Positions 45,746 to 55,586 of a stretch of 64,000 nucleotides of DNA are shown here, one piece after another; within the stretch, counting starts at the first letter, position 1, and the number at the start of each line of letters is the position of its first letter. Location: the NCBI RefSeq assembly GCF_009696375.1, contig NZ_VUMD01000005.1, positions 1 through 64,000 of the forward strand, given 5' to 3'. The translations under genes were made by a program, and so were the position numbers. Source of the stretch: Clostridium porci. GTDB lineage: Bacteria > Bacillota > Clostridia > Lachnospirales > Lachnospiraceae. The notes under the pieces were generated by a model. That model was not told the DNA's origin and ran no database searches. It saw only the letters and a program-made list of their open reading frames with translations.

Positions 45746-47821
45746 ATGAAATTTGTAATCAGACATGAGATAAGAGGACGGGTAAGAGTCCATTTGTATC
45801 AAAGAGGAATGAGCATACGCCAGGCAGATTTGCTGCAGTATTATCTCTGCGGTCTGCCGGGGGTTAGGGGCGCAAAGGTCCATGACCGGACCGGAGATGC
45901 GGTGGTGATGTTTGACGGTGAGAGAAGGAAGATTCTGGAGGGAATCCAGCGATTTACCTATGAGGATGAGCAGCTTAAGGAGCTTGTCCCCAGAAACAGC
46001 GGGAGAGCTTTGAATCGGGAATATAAGGAGAAGCTGATTCAGCATATTGCGGTGCGGACGCTTACAAAGATGCTTCTGCCTGGGCCGTTACGCGCAGCCT
46101 ATACAGCATTTCATGGACTCAGATATTGTATAAAAGGCCTTAAGTGTATTCTGCAGGGAAGGCTGGAGGTTGAGGTGCTGGACGCTGCCGCCATTTCGGT
46201 ATCAATTTTGCGCCGTGATTTTGATACAGCTGGATCGGTTATGTTCCTTCTGGGAGTAGGCGGGCTTTTGGAGGAATGGACCCACAAGCGATCCGTGGGG
46301 GATCTGGCTAGAAGTATGTCCCTGAATATTGATAGGGTCTGGCAGAATGTGGAAGGCGCCGAAGTTCTGGTTCCCGTTTCTTCCATCCGGGAAGGCGATC
46401 TGGTAACAGTGCATGTGGGAAATGTGATTCCTCTGGATGGTATTGTGGTATCCGGCGAGGCTATGGTAAATCAAGCTTCCATGACAGGGGAATCCATTCC
46501 TGTAAAGAAAGAGCGCGGCATGTATGTTTATGCGGGAACCGCCGTTGAGGAGGGCGGGCTGACTCTCTGTGTAAAGAAGGTTGCAGGCTCTACCCGGTTT
46601 GAACGTATTGTGAAGATGATTGAGGAGTCGGAACAGCTTAAGTCAGCCGCTGAGGGAAAGGCGGCTACTCTGGCAGACGCTCTGGTGCCCTGGAGCCTGG
46701 GAGGAACCGTTTTGACCTGGCTTCTAACCAGAAATGTGACTAAGGCCCTTTCAATCCTGATGGTGGATTTTTCCTGTGCTCTGAAGCTGGCTATGCCGCT
46801 GTCGGTGCTTTCGGCAATGCGGGAGGCCAGCGCTTATCATATTACCGTTAAGGGAGGAAAATACATGGAGGCGGTGGCCGCCGCCGATACCATTGTATTT
46901 GACAAGACGGGAACTCTGACAAAAGCAAAGCCCCAGGTTGCGGACGTAGTGGTGTTTAACGGAAAGGACAAGGATGAGCTGTTGCGGATAGCGGCCTGTC
47001 TGGAGGAGCATTTTCCTCACTCCATGGCAAATGCTGTGGTAAATGAAGCGGAAAAGCGAGGGCTGGTTCATAAGGAAATGCATTCCAAGGTGGATTACAT
47101 CGTTGCTCATGGAATTGCCACCTATGTGGGTAAGGAGCGAGTTGTCATCGGAAGCTATCACTTTGTATTTGAGGATGAGAAATGTGTCATACCGGAGGAT
47201 AAGAGGGAAGCCTTCCGCAAGCTGCCGACGGAGTATTCCCATCTGTATCTGGCTGTAGGAGGCATTCTGGCTGCGGTTATCTGTATAGAAGATCCGCTGC
47301 GGGAGGAGGCTGACGCAGTCATTGGCGCTCTCCATATGCAGGGAATCTCTAAAATAGTGATGATGACAGGCGACAGCGGGCGAACGGCCCGCTCCATTGC
47401 CGGCCAGGTGGGTGTAGATGAATATTATTCCGAAGTGCTTCCTGAGGATAAGGCAGGATTTGTGGAGGAGGAAAAAAGAAAAGGCCGAAAGGTTATTATG
47501 ATAGGAGATGGGATTAACGACTCGCCGGCCCTGTCGGCTGCTGACGTGGGAATTGCCATCAGCGAGGGGGCGGAGATAGCAAGAGAGATTGCAGATATTA
47601 CCATATCGGAGGATAATTTGTTTCAGCTGGTGACTCTCCGAGCCATCAGCAGCGCCTTGATGGATCGGATTGACCGGAATTACAGATTTGTGATTGGCTT
47701 TAATCTGGCTCTTATCCTGCTGGGAGTAGGCGGGGTGATTACTCCGGCTATGTCTGCCTTGCTTCACAATACGTCAACACTGGCCATTAGTCTAAAGAGC
47801 ATGACGAATTTGCTGGATTAA
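45746..47821 (+). CDS. P1B-type heavy-metal ATPase, noncanonical metal site
   Basis: A 691-residue membrane ATPase. The N terminus is an HMA-like fold without CxxC (RHEIRGRVRVHL). The actuator loop has MTGESIPV, the phosphorylation site is DKTGTLT, and the hinge is GDGINDSPAL, so it looks active. The membrane metal motif is FSCALKLAMP instead of CPC or SPC, and the HP locus reads HFPHSMANA instead of HPLA. These changes suggest a metal other than copper; with feo, flavodoxin and dps under a shared operator, iron (export) is the best guess. Confidence 0.88.
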   Translation: MKFVIRHEIRGRVRVHLYQRGMSIRQADLLQYYLCGLPGVRGAKVHDRTGDAVVMFDGERRKILEGIQRFTYEDEQLKELVPRNSGRALNREYKEKLIQHIAVRTLTKMLLPGPLRAAYTAFHGLRYCIKGLKCILQGRLEVEVLDAAAISVSILRRDFDTAGSVMFLLGVGGLLEEWTHKRSVGDLARSMSLNIDRVWQNVEGAEVLVPVSSIREGDLVTVHVGNVIPLDGIVVSGEAMVNQASMTGESIPVKKERGMYVYAGTAVEEGGLTLCVKKVAGSTRFERIVKMIEESEQLKSAAEGKAATLADALVPWSLGGTVLTWLLTRNVTKALSILMVDFSCALKLAMPLSVLSAMREASAYHITVKGGKYMEAVAAADTIVFDKTGTLTKAKPQVADVVVFNGKDKDELLRIAACLEEHFPHSMANAVVNEAEKRGLVHKEMHSKVDYIVAHGIATYVGKERVVIGSYHFVFEDEKCVIPEDKREAFRKLPTEYSHLYLAVGGILAAVICIEDPLREEADAVIGALHMQGISKIVMMTGDSGRTARSIAGQVGVDEYYSEVLPEDKAGFVEEEKRKGRKVIMIGDGINDSPALSAADVGIAISEGAEIAREIADITISEDNLFQLVTLRAISSALMDRIDRNYRFVIGFNLALILLGVGGVITPAMSALLHNTSTLAISLKSMTNLLD

Positions 47822-48101
47822 GGGGCTGTGGCGGCTGTGGGCGGAGAAATAGGGAATTTCTTTGCTGAAATCTTTTGGCGGGCTTTTGTGACGAGGGGAG
47901 GAGTGAGTGGGGAGAAGCAGCCGTATATATGAGAGGGGGCGCAAGCCCCTTTACATTTTTGTAACGAAGGCTGGCTATAGGCAGTTTAAGGTTTCTACAT
48001 TATCTGCCGATATAAAACATATAATTATGTTTACGTGCCTTAAAAAGACTACGCCGGCTTGGCTTAAAAAGGGCTTGTACAAGAATGAAAGAGGGGATTG
48101 C
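47822..48101 (+). other. Leader region before the GGDEF-EAL gene
   Basis: It holds a hairpin GGGGC-GCAA-GCCCC (about 47936-47952, GNRA-type loop) and a longer GGCAG/CTGCC stem (about 47981 and 48005). The frame is open upstream but without good start signals. No known c-di-GMP riboswitch consensus was recognised. Confidence 0.4.
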
Positions 48102-50213
48102 ATGTTTTCTTTGATCGATGAGCTGCCTGAACTGATTTATGTAGCTGATACAGACACATATGATCTTCTTTATCTGAACCGTGCCGCAAGGAAAGCGCTG
48201 GGTTTGGAAAAGCGTTCCTATATAAAATGCTATGAGGCAATTCAGGGCAGAAGGACTCCCTGCGAGTTCTGCACAAATCAATACTTAAAAGACGACAGCT
48301 TTTATGTATGGAGATTCACAAATCCCGTCCTGAACCGGCATTATCTTCTAAAGGATAAGCTGATTGAGTGGGGGGGAAGGAAAGCACGGCTGGAAATCGC
48401 TTTTGACATAACGGAAGAGGAGCAGGAAAAAATTAAATTAGGAAATACGCTGGAGGCGGCTAAGCTTGTAAATGAATGTGCCCAGCAGCTTTACACCTCC
48501 AAGGACATGAAAGCAGATGTAAACGCGGTGCTTCAAAAGCTCGGAGAATTTTTAGAAGCGCAGCGTGCCTTTATATTTGAGAATGCCAATGGTGTGATAA
48601 GCAATATTTATGAGTGGAGTCTGGATGGACTGATTTCACATTCAATGATTTTAGATAGCATACCGGCTTCGCTGATTGACAGATGGATGGAGAGATTCAG
48701 CAGGAGTGAGTGCATCATGATTGAAGATACCCAGGGGCTTCGAGAAAGCAGGCCGGAGGAGTATCAGGTATTATCAGAGCAGGGAGTGCGCTCTTTGATG
48801 GTAGTGCCTATCGTGTCAAATGATGAGATAGCAGGATTGATCGGAGTTGCCAATTATTCCGTTCACAAGCTGGAGAATACCAGGGTAATTCTCAATTTTA
48901 TCGGATATTTTATTGGAGCCACATTCAGAAATTTCTACACTACTATGCTTCTGGAGCAGATGAGCTATTGCGATTCTCTAACACAGGTGGGAAACCGCAA
49001 TGCGTTTAACAAGCGCATAGCAGAGCTGGACGGTGAAAGTAAGTGTACGGTTGGAGTGGTATATATTGATGTGAACGGGATGAAGCCTCTAAACGATCGG
49101 TTCGGACATCAGAAGGGCGATGAAACTCTGATAGACGTTGCAAGGAGTATACGGGCCTTTTATGGCTCAGATGATATTTACCGGATAGGAGGGGACGAGT
49201 TTGTAGTCATCTGTGAAAATGTAAAGGAGGATGAATTTAATTGGCATGTTGAGGAGCTTAAAAGCTTTTTTGCCCTGGAGAACGATTACTCGGTATCCGT
49301 CGGCACATTCTGGACGGAAGCATGTGAAAATATACATGATGTGCTTTTTAAAGCGGATGAACAGATGTATGCTGACAAGCGCAGGTTCTATCACGGAAGA
49401 TTTCTGTCAGGGCGTTACCGCCACGATATGGATGATGTTTTGGACATGGCAAAGCCAGGGGTCCTTAAGAGAATGATTAACGAGAAGCGGTTCCATGTTT
49501 TCTTCCAGCCTAAGATTGGGGTGGATTCCCAGAGCGTTATAGGGGCGGAAGCTTTAGTTAGATGTGAAACTGCTCAGGGACAGATGATGCCGCCATCCGT
49601 CTTTATACCGGTTTTAGAGGAAGCACATCTGATCGGCTTACTGGATTTTCATATTTTGGATGTGGTATGCAGCCACGTACAAAGCTGGCTGGAGAAAGAT
49701 CTGGAAGTACAGCCGGTTTCGGTTAATTTTTCCCGTTATACATTGTCTAAAAAGAATTTTGTGAGAAAGCTGTGCGGCATTTGGGAAAAATACAGGATAC
49801 CAAAGACTCTGGTGGAAATTGAGATTACGGAGACCAAGGAGGAAGAGGATTTCGAGGGCTTTCTGAGGGTAATCAGAGCTGTTAAAAAGGAGGGCTTCTC
49901 TGTTTCCGTAGATGACTTTGGAGTAAAAAACGCGAATCTATATCTGTTTACAGCGGCAGATTTTGATACCCTGAAAATTGATAAAAACCTTGTAGATGAT
50001 CTGAGCGGAAACCCTAAGACGCGGGCGGTAATCTCTGCGGTTTCGGATATCTGCCATAAGATGAATATAAAGCTCATAGTAGAAGGGGTTGAAACAGAAG
50101 AACAGTTAGAAATTTTGAAAAAGCTCCATTGTACCGGAGTACAGGGCTTTTTGTTCAGCAAGCCAGTTCCGGCGGATGTATTTGAAGAGAGATATATACA
50201 GAAATGCCAGTGA
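48102..50213 (+). CDS. PAS-GAF-GGDEF-EAL signalling protein
   Basis: A 703-residue cytoplasmic protein from ATG 48102 (GAAAGAGGGGA upstream). A PAS-like domain (about 1-110, with a Cys pair in RRTPCEFC) precedes a GAF-like domain (about 130-275). The GGDEF domain (about 290-440) keeps the active site IGGDEFV. The EAL domain (about 460-700) keeps EALVR, SVNFSR, EIEITE, VDDFG, LKID and VEGVE, so both cyclic-di-GMP synthesis and breakdown are possible. The DDFG loop continues VKNAN instead of the common TGYSS, so activity may be modified. Confidence 0.93.
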   Translation: MFSLIDELPELIYVADTDTYDLLYLNRAARKALGLEKRSYIKCYEAIQGRRTPCEFCTNQYLKDDSFYVWRFTNPVLNRHYLLKDKLIEWGGRKARLEIAFDITEEEQEKIKLGNTLEAAKLVNECAQQLYTSKDMKADVNAVLQKLGEFLEAQRAFIFENANGVISNIYEWSLDGLISHSMILDSIPASLIDRWMERFSRSECIMIEDTQGLRESRPEEYQVLSEQGVRSLMVVPIVSNDEIAGLIGVANYSVHKLENTRVILNFIGYFIGATFRNFYTTMLLEQMSYCDSLTQVGNRNAFNKRIAELDGESKCTVGVVYIDVNGMKPLNDRFGHQKGDETLIDVARSIRAFYGSDDIYRIGGDEFVVICENVKEDEFNWHVEELKSFFALENDYSVSVGTFWTEACENIHDVLFKADEQMYADKRRFYHGRFLSGRYRHDMDDVLDMAKPGVLKRMINEKRFHVFFQPKIGVDSQSVIGAEALVRCETAQGQMMPPSVFIPVLEEAHLIGLLDFHILDVVCSHVQSWLEKDLEVQPVSVNFSRYTLSKKNFVRKLCGIWEKYRIPKTLVEIEITETKEEEDFEGFLRVIRAVKKEGFSVSVDDFGVKNANLYLFTAADFDTLKIDKNLVDDLSGNPKTRAVISAVSDICHKMNIKLIVEGVETEEQLEILKKLHCTGVQGFLFSKPVPADVFEERYIQKCQ

Positions 50214-50379
50214 AAGCGGCCTGGAGGCATATAGGTCCATCGAACCTGCTATAAAAGCAATAATTATAAAAAAGCCAGCAAAATAAGTGTTGAAAATGGA
50301 CAATAAAATTAGTATTGTAGAGGTATATGGCAAGAATATGCTTGATGATTATAGCAGAACGATTTAGATGGAGGCAGTT

Positions 50380-52536
50380 ATGGGACAGAGTAAAGGAAGA
50401 GTGACGATTCCAACGGATTTGGATGTAATTCCGCAGACATTGGAAATTATGGAGCGATGGGGCGCGGATGCGCTGAGGGATTGTGACGGAACGGATTTTC
50501 CCAAGGAGCTTCGGGAGGTAGACGCAAAAATCTATTCAACCTACTATACCACCAGAAAGGACAACCAATGGGCCGCTGCGAATCCGGAGGAGATTCAGCA
50601 GATGTATGTTATGACGCCCTTTTATACCGCTACAGAGGCTGTACTCAGAGTGCATCTGATGAAGGGTCTGTATCCAGATATGCTAAAGCCAAACAGCAGG
50701 GACGATATAAAGCGGTGGTGGGAGGTTATGGATAGAACCACAGGCTGCCCGGTTGCGGCTGAGGACTGGCAATATGATGAATCCGCCGGAGAGGTGATTA
50801 TTTCTGCCCTGCCCTTCCATGATTATACAGTCAGCTTTCTGGCGTATATCATGTGGGACCCTGTACATATGTATAATGCAGTAACCAATGACTGGAAGGA
50901 AGTAGAGCATCAGATTACCTTTGATGTCAGGCAGCCGAAGACCCATCGCTATACCATGGAGCGGCTGCGCAGGTTTATTCAGGAGCATCCATATGTAAAT
51001 GTGCTGCGTTTTACCACATTTTTTCATCAGTTTACGCTGATTTTTGATGAGCTTGCAAGAGAGAAGTATGTGGACTGGTATGGCTATTCCGCGTCGGTCA
51101 GCCCCTATATTCTGGAGCAGTTTGAGAAGGAGGCGGGCTATCGCTTCCGCCCGGAATTTATCATTGACCAGGGCTATTATAACAACCAGTACAGGATTCC
51201 GTCGAAGGAATTTCAGGATTTCCAGGCATTCCAGAGACGTGAGGTCGCAAAAATCGTGCGGGAGATGGTAGAGATCACCCACGAGTACGGCAAAGAAGCT
51301 ATGATGTTCCTGGGAGATCACTGGATTGGAACAGAGCCGTTTATGGAGGAATTTGCTTCCATGGGACTGGACGCTGTGGTGGGAAGCGTCGGCAATGGCT
51401 CTACCCTGCGCCTGATTAGTGATATAAAAGGTGTGAAATATACAGAAGGAAGACTGCTTCCATACTTTTTTCCTGATACCTTCCATGAGAAGGGAGATCC
51501 GGTGAAAGAAGCCAAGATAAACTGGGTAACAGCCAGAAGAGCGATTCTGCGCAGTCCCATTGACCGGATCGGCTACGGCGGATATCTGAAGCTGGCGTTG
51601 GAGTTCCCTGATTTTGTAAATTATGTAGAGTCCGTATGCCAAGAATTCCGCACCCTGTATGATAACATCCATGGCTGCGTTCCCTACTGTATTAAGCGTG
51701 TGGCAGTTCTGAACTGCTGGGGAAAGATGCGCGCCTGGGGCTGTCATATGGTGCATCACGCAATCTATTTCAAAGAGAATTATTTTTATTCCGGTGTGAT
51801 CGAAGCCCTTTCAGGCGCACCCTTTGATGTAACATTTATCAGCTTCCAGGATATTCTTGAAAACCAGGAAATCTTAAAGGAAATGGATGTGCTGATCAAT
51901 GTGGGCGACGCAGACACGGCACACACTGGAGGTCCATGGTGGGACAATCCTGTCATAGCTGAGGCAGTGAAGCGCTTTGTACATGAAGGCGGCGGTATAA
52001 TCGGAATCGGAGAGCCCAGCGGACATCAGGCAAATGGGCGTTTTATTCAGCTGGCAAATGTGTTCGGGGTAGAAAAGGAAACAGGCTTTACGCTGGGCTA
52101 TGATAAATACAACTGGGACTGCAGCAGACATTTTATTACGGAGGACAGCGCGGGAGCCATTGATTTTGGCGATAATCAGAAGAATATGTATGCTCTGGAG
52201 AACACTCAGGTACTGTCGGAGACAGGAAAGCGTGTCAATCTGGCAGTCCATGAATTTGGCAGAGGGCGTGCGGTCTATGTCAGCGGCCTTCCATACAGCT
52301 TTGAGAACAGCAGGCTTTTGCACAGAGCGATTATGTGGAGCGCCCATGCTGAGGAAAGTCTCCATAGCTGGTTCAGCAGCAACTACAATGTAGAAGTGCA
52401 TGCATATGTGGAAAATGGCAAATACTGTGTTGTAAATAACACCTATGAGCCCCAGGAAACAACGGTTTACCGCGGAGATGGAAGCAGCTTTGAATTAAAG
52501 CTGAAGGAGAATGAAATTATCTGGTATGAAATATAG
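50380..52536 (+). CDS. GH112 galactosyl phosphorylase (lacto-N-biose/galacto-N-biose type)
   Basis: A 718-residue phosphorylase of glycoside hydrolase family 112, which cleaves beta-galactosyl disaccharides with phosphate to give galactose 1-phosphate. The family includes lacto-N-biose/galacto-N-biose phosphorylases and D-galactosyl-beta-1,4-L-rhamnose phosphorylases. The opening GRVTIPTDLDVIP and blocks such as FLGDHWIGTEP and GIGEPSGHQ fit the family. The start is ATG 50380, 5 bases after GGAGG; ATG 50368 is possible. No sugar transporter or kinase is adjacent, so which disaccharide it uses cannot be fixed; mucin or milk glycan use is likely for a gut bacterium. Confidence 0.9.
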   Translation: MGQSKGRVTIPTDLDVIPQTLEIMERWGADALRDCDGTDFPKELREVDAKIYSTYYTTRKDNQWAAANPEEIQQMYVMTPFYTATEAVLRVHLMKGLYPDMLKPNSRDDIKRWWEVMDRTTGCPVAAEDWQYDESAGEVIISALPFHDYTVSFLAYIMWDPVHMYNAVTNDWKEVEHQITFDVRQPKTHRYTMERLRRFIQEHPYVNVLRFTTFFHQFTLIFDELAREKYVDWYGYSASVSPYILEQFEKEAGYRFRPEFIIDQGYYNNQYRIPSKEFQDFQAFQRREVAKIVREMVEITHEYGKEAMMFLGDHWIGTEPFMEEFASMGLDAVVGSVGNGSTLRLISDIKGVKYTEGRLLPYFFPDTFHEKGDPVKEAKINWVTARRAILRSPIDRIGYGGYLKLALEFPDFVNYVESVCQEFRTLYDNIHGCVPYCIKRVAVLNCWGKMRAWGCHMVHHAIYFKENYFYSGVIEALSGAPFDVTFISFQDILENQEILKEMDVLINVGDADTAHTGGPWWDNPVIAEAVKRFVHEGGGIIGIGEPSGHQANGRFIQLANVFGVEKETGFTLGYDKYNWDCSRHFITEDSAGAIDFGDNQKNMYALENTQVLSETGKRVNLAVHEFGRGRAVYVSGLPYSFENSRLLHRAIMWSAHAEESLHSWFSSNYNVEVHAYVENGKYCVVNNTYEPQETTVYRGDGSSFELKLKENEIIWYEI

Positions 52537-52651
52537 ATTGAAATTCAGCGTCTCCATCAGCCGCTGGGATTAAGGACCTTTCTTGGGAAAGGGCGGCTGC
52601 CTGATCTGGGGGAGACCGGAGATAAATTGAGAAAAATTTCTGATTCTTCTA

Positions 52652-52705
52652 TTGATTTTTCTTCCTGGGTCTGCTATGCTTATGATAGTTAGATCAACCT
52701 AACTA
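52652..52705 (+). promoter_or_regulatory. Enolase promoter with GTTAG-N6-CTAAC operator
   Basis: TTGATT (52652-52657), a 17-base spacer ending in TGC, TATGCT (52675-52680), then a perfect 7-bp inverted repeat TAGTTAG-ATCAAC-CTAACTA (52686-52705) just after the -10 box. Confidence 0.75.
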
Positions 52706-52787
52706 CATGTGAATAAATCGTGGGTTTTCTTTCTGCTCTGTTGGAGCCAGAGCGGAAGGAAGCCATGGTGAATCAGGAAGGCGGTAA

Positions 52788-54092
<1,305 letters not shown>

Positions 54093-54139
54093 TAGACCAG
54101 ACATAAAATAGACAAAAGGGCAGAGGATTTTGTTTTTCC

Positions 54140-54173
54140 AGCCGCAGGAGATGTTCTTCCTGCGGCTCTTTTT
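54140..54173 (+). terminator. Terminator after enolase
   Basis: AGCCGCAGGA (54140-54149) pairs exactly with TCCTGCGGCT (54158-54167), followed by CTCTTTTT. Confidence 0.93.
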
Positions 54174-54623
54174 GTGTATGAAAGCCTGTAAAAGTACGAA
54201 TGCAGTGAAGCTGGCGGAGGGTTATCTGGCAGGGAGGGGAAGGTTTCCTGGGCGGCGCAGCCTGCTTCATTTCTTTGGGAGCCAGCAAAATCGCCGGATG
54301 TTATATGGCAATCAAGTATTCGAAAACTATGGGAGATTAGCCTTTAGAGGACTCCCTTTTATGGAATTTAAGTGATATAATTATATAAGGTAAAGCTGCT
54401 GAAGCTTGAAGCCTGCGCTGAAAATAGGCAAAAATATGCTTTCCGTGGATATGACGCCTTGCCCGGAGGAGGATGAGGCTATCATCCTGGCAAATGCCAA
54501 GCTCGTAATTAACTGGGCATGGGCTTTGGAGTAGGAAGAGAAAGAAGAAAGGTTCGCCTGGCAGAGAGGACGGATGATAGAGGATAGCATATACAAACAC
54601 AGACAAAAAAGGGGGTAAATAAA
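54174..54623 (+). other. 450-bp intergenic region before the 2-hydroxyacid dehydrogenase gene
   Basis: No supported gene. An ATG at 54178 opens a frame of 65 residues without family features or a good ribosome site. A 32-residue frame at 54436-54534 has a protein-like composition (TPCPEEDEAIILANAK) and might be a gene remnant. The promoter of the next gene is presumably here, but no clear consensus was found; AAAAAAGGGGG precedes its start. Confidence 0.4.
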
Positions 54624-55586
54624 ATGAAAATTGTAATTTTAGACGGATATACGGTGAATCCTGGAGATTTAAGCTGGGATGGCTTTAAGGAGCTGGGCGA
54701 GCTGACCGTTTATGACCGAACTGCCGATCACAGCAGGATTGCAGAGCGTATAGGGGATGCCCAGGTGGTTTACACGAATAAGGCTCCCATTACAAAGGAG
54801 ATCATAGCGGACTGTCCGAATCTGAAGTTGATTGGGGTGTTGGCCACCGGCTACAATGTAGTTGACGTGGAGGCGGCAAAGGAGGCGGGGGTGCTGGTAG
54901 TTAATATCCCAACCTACGGAACGGATGCAGTAGCCCAGTTTACAATCGCTTTGCTGTTGGAGCTGTGTCACCATATAGGAGAGCATTCCATGTGCGTAAA
55001 GAGGGGAGATTGGGCCAACAGTGGGGACTGGTGCTTCTGGAACTCCCCGTTGGTTGAGCTGGCTGGAAAAACCATGGGGATCATAGGCTTTGGCCGTATT
55101 GGCCAGGGAACTGGAAGGATTGCTCAGGCGCTGGGAATGAAGGTTCTGGCTTACGATACTCACAGGGATAAAAATTTGGAGAGCGCAGGCTTTAGGTATG
55201 CTGAACTGGATGAGCTTTTGGCCTCCTCCGATGTAATTTCCCTGCACTGCCCGCTGTTTCCGGAAACTCAGGGAATGATTAACAGAAACCAAATTGCCAA
55301 GATGAAGGACGGGGTGATGATTATCAACAGCTCCAGAGGACCGTTGATTGTGGAGGAAGATCTAAGAGACGCCCTCAACAGCGGCAAGGTAGGAGGAGCG
55401 GCAGTGGATGTAGTTTCTGCAGAGCCGATCCGGATGAACAACCCATTGCTTTCTGCAAAAAACTGTATCATCACGCCTCATATTGCCTGGGCTCCAAAGG
55501 AATCCAGACAAAGGCTGATAAATATAGCAGTCCATAATCTGAAAGCATATATCAGTGGGAATCCTGTTAATGTGGTGAATCAATAG
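54624..55586 (+). CDS. D-isomer 2-hydroxyacid dehydrogenase, glycerate dehydrogenase-like
   Basis: A 320-residue NAD(P)-dependent dehydrogenase. The Rossmann loop is GIIGFGRIGQGTGRI (about residues 150-164), the catalytic Arg lies in INSSRGPLIVEE and the Glu/His pair in PHIAWAPKESR. It resembles glycerate/hydroxypyruvate reductases (HprA) more than SerA; no ACT domain is present. It may connect hydroxypyruvate and glycerate, or reduce another 2-keto acid. Its end overlaps the convergent histidine kinase gene by 20 bases. Confidence 0.88.
   Translation: MKIVILDGYTVNPGDLSWDGFKELGELTVYDRTADHSRIAERIGDAQVVYTNKAPITKEIIADCPNLKLIGVLATGYNVVDVEAAKEAGVLVVNIPTYGTDAVAQFTIALLLELCHHIGEHSMCVKRGDWANSGDWCFWNSPLVELAGKTMGIIGFGRIGQGTGRIAQALGMKVLAYDTHRDKNLESAGFRYAELDELLASSDVISLHCPLFPETQGMINRNQIAKMKDGVMIINSSRGPLIVEEDLRDALNSGKVGGAAVDVVSAEPIRMNNPLLSAKNCIITPHIAWAPKESRQRLINIAVHNLKAYISGNPVNVVNQ

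Noticed and set aside
47907-48101. N-terminal extension of the GGDEF-EAL protein
   Set aside because: The extension is basic and featureless and has no ribosome site; the PAS-like domain begins at the ATG 48102 form.
47822-48101. c-di-GMP riboswitch before the GGDEF-EAL gene
   Set aside because: Neither class I nor class II consensus elements were found; only simple hairpins are visible.
54130-54375. Small gene after enolase
   Set aside because: The frame begins inside the enolase terminator, has no ribosome site and shows no family features.
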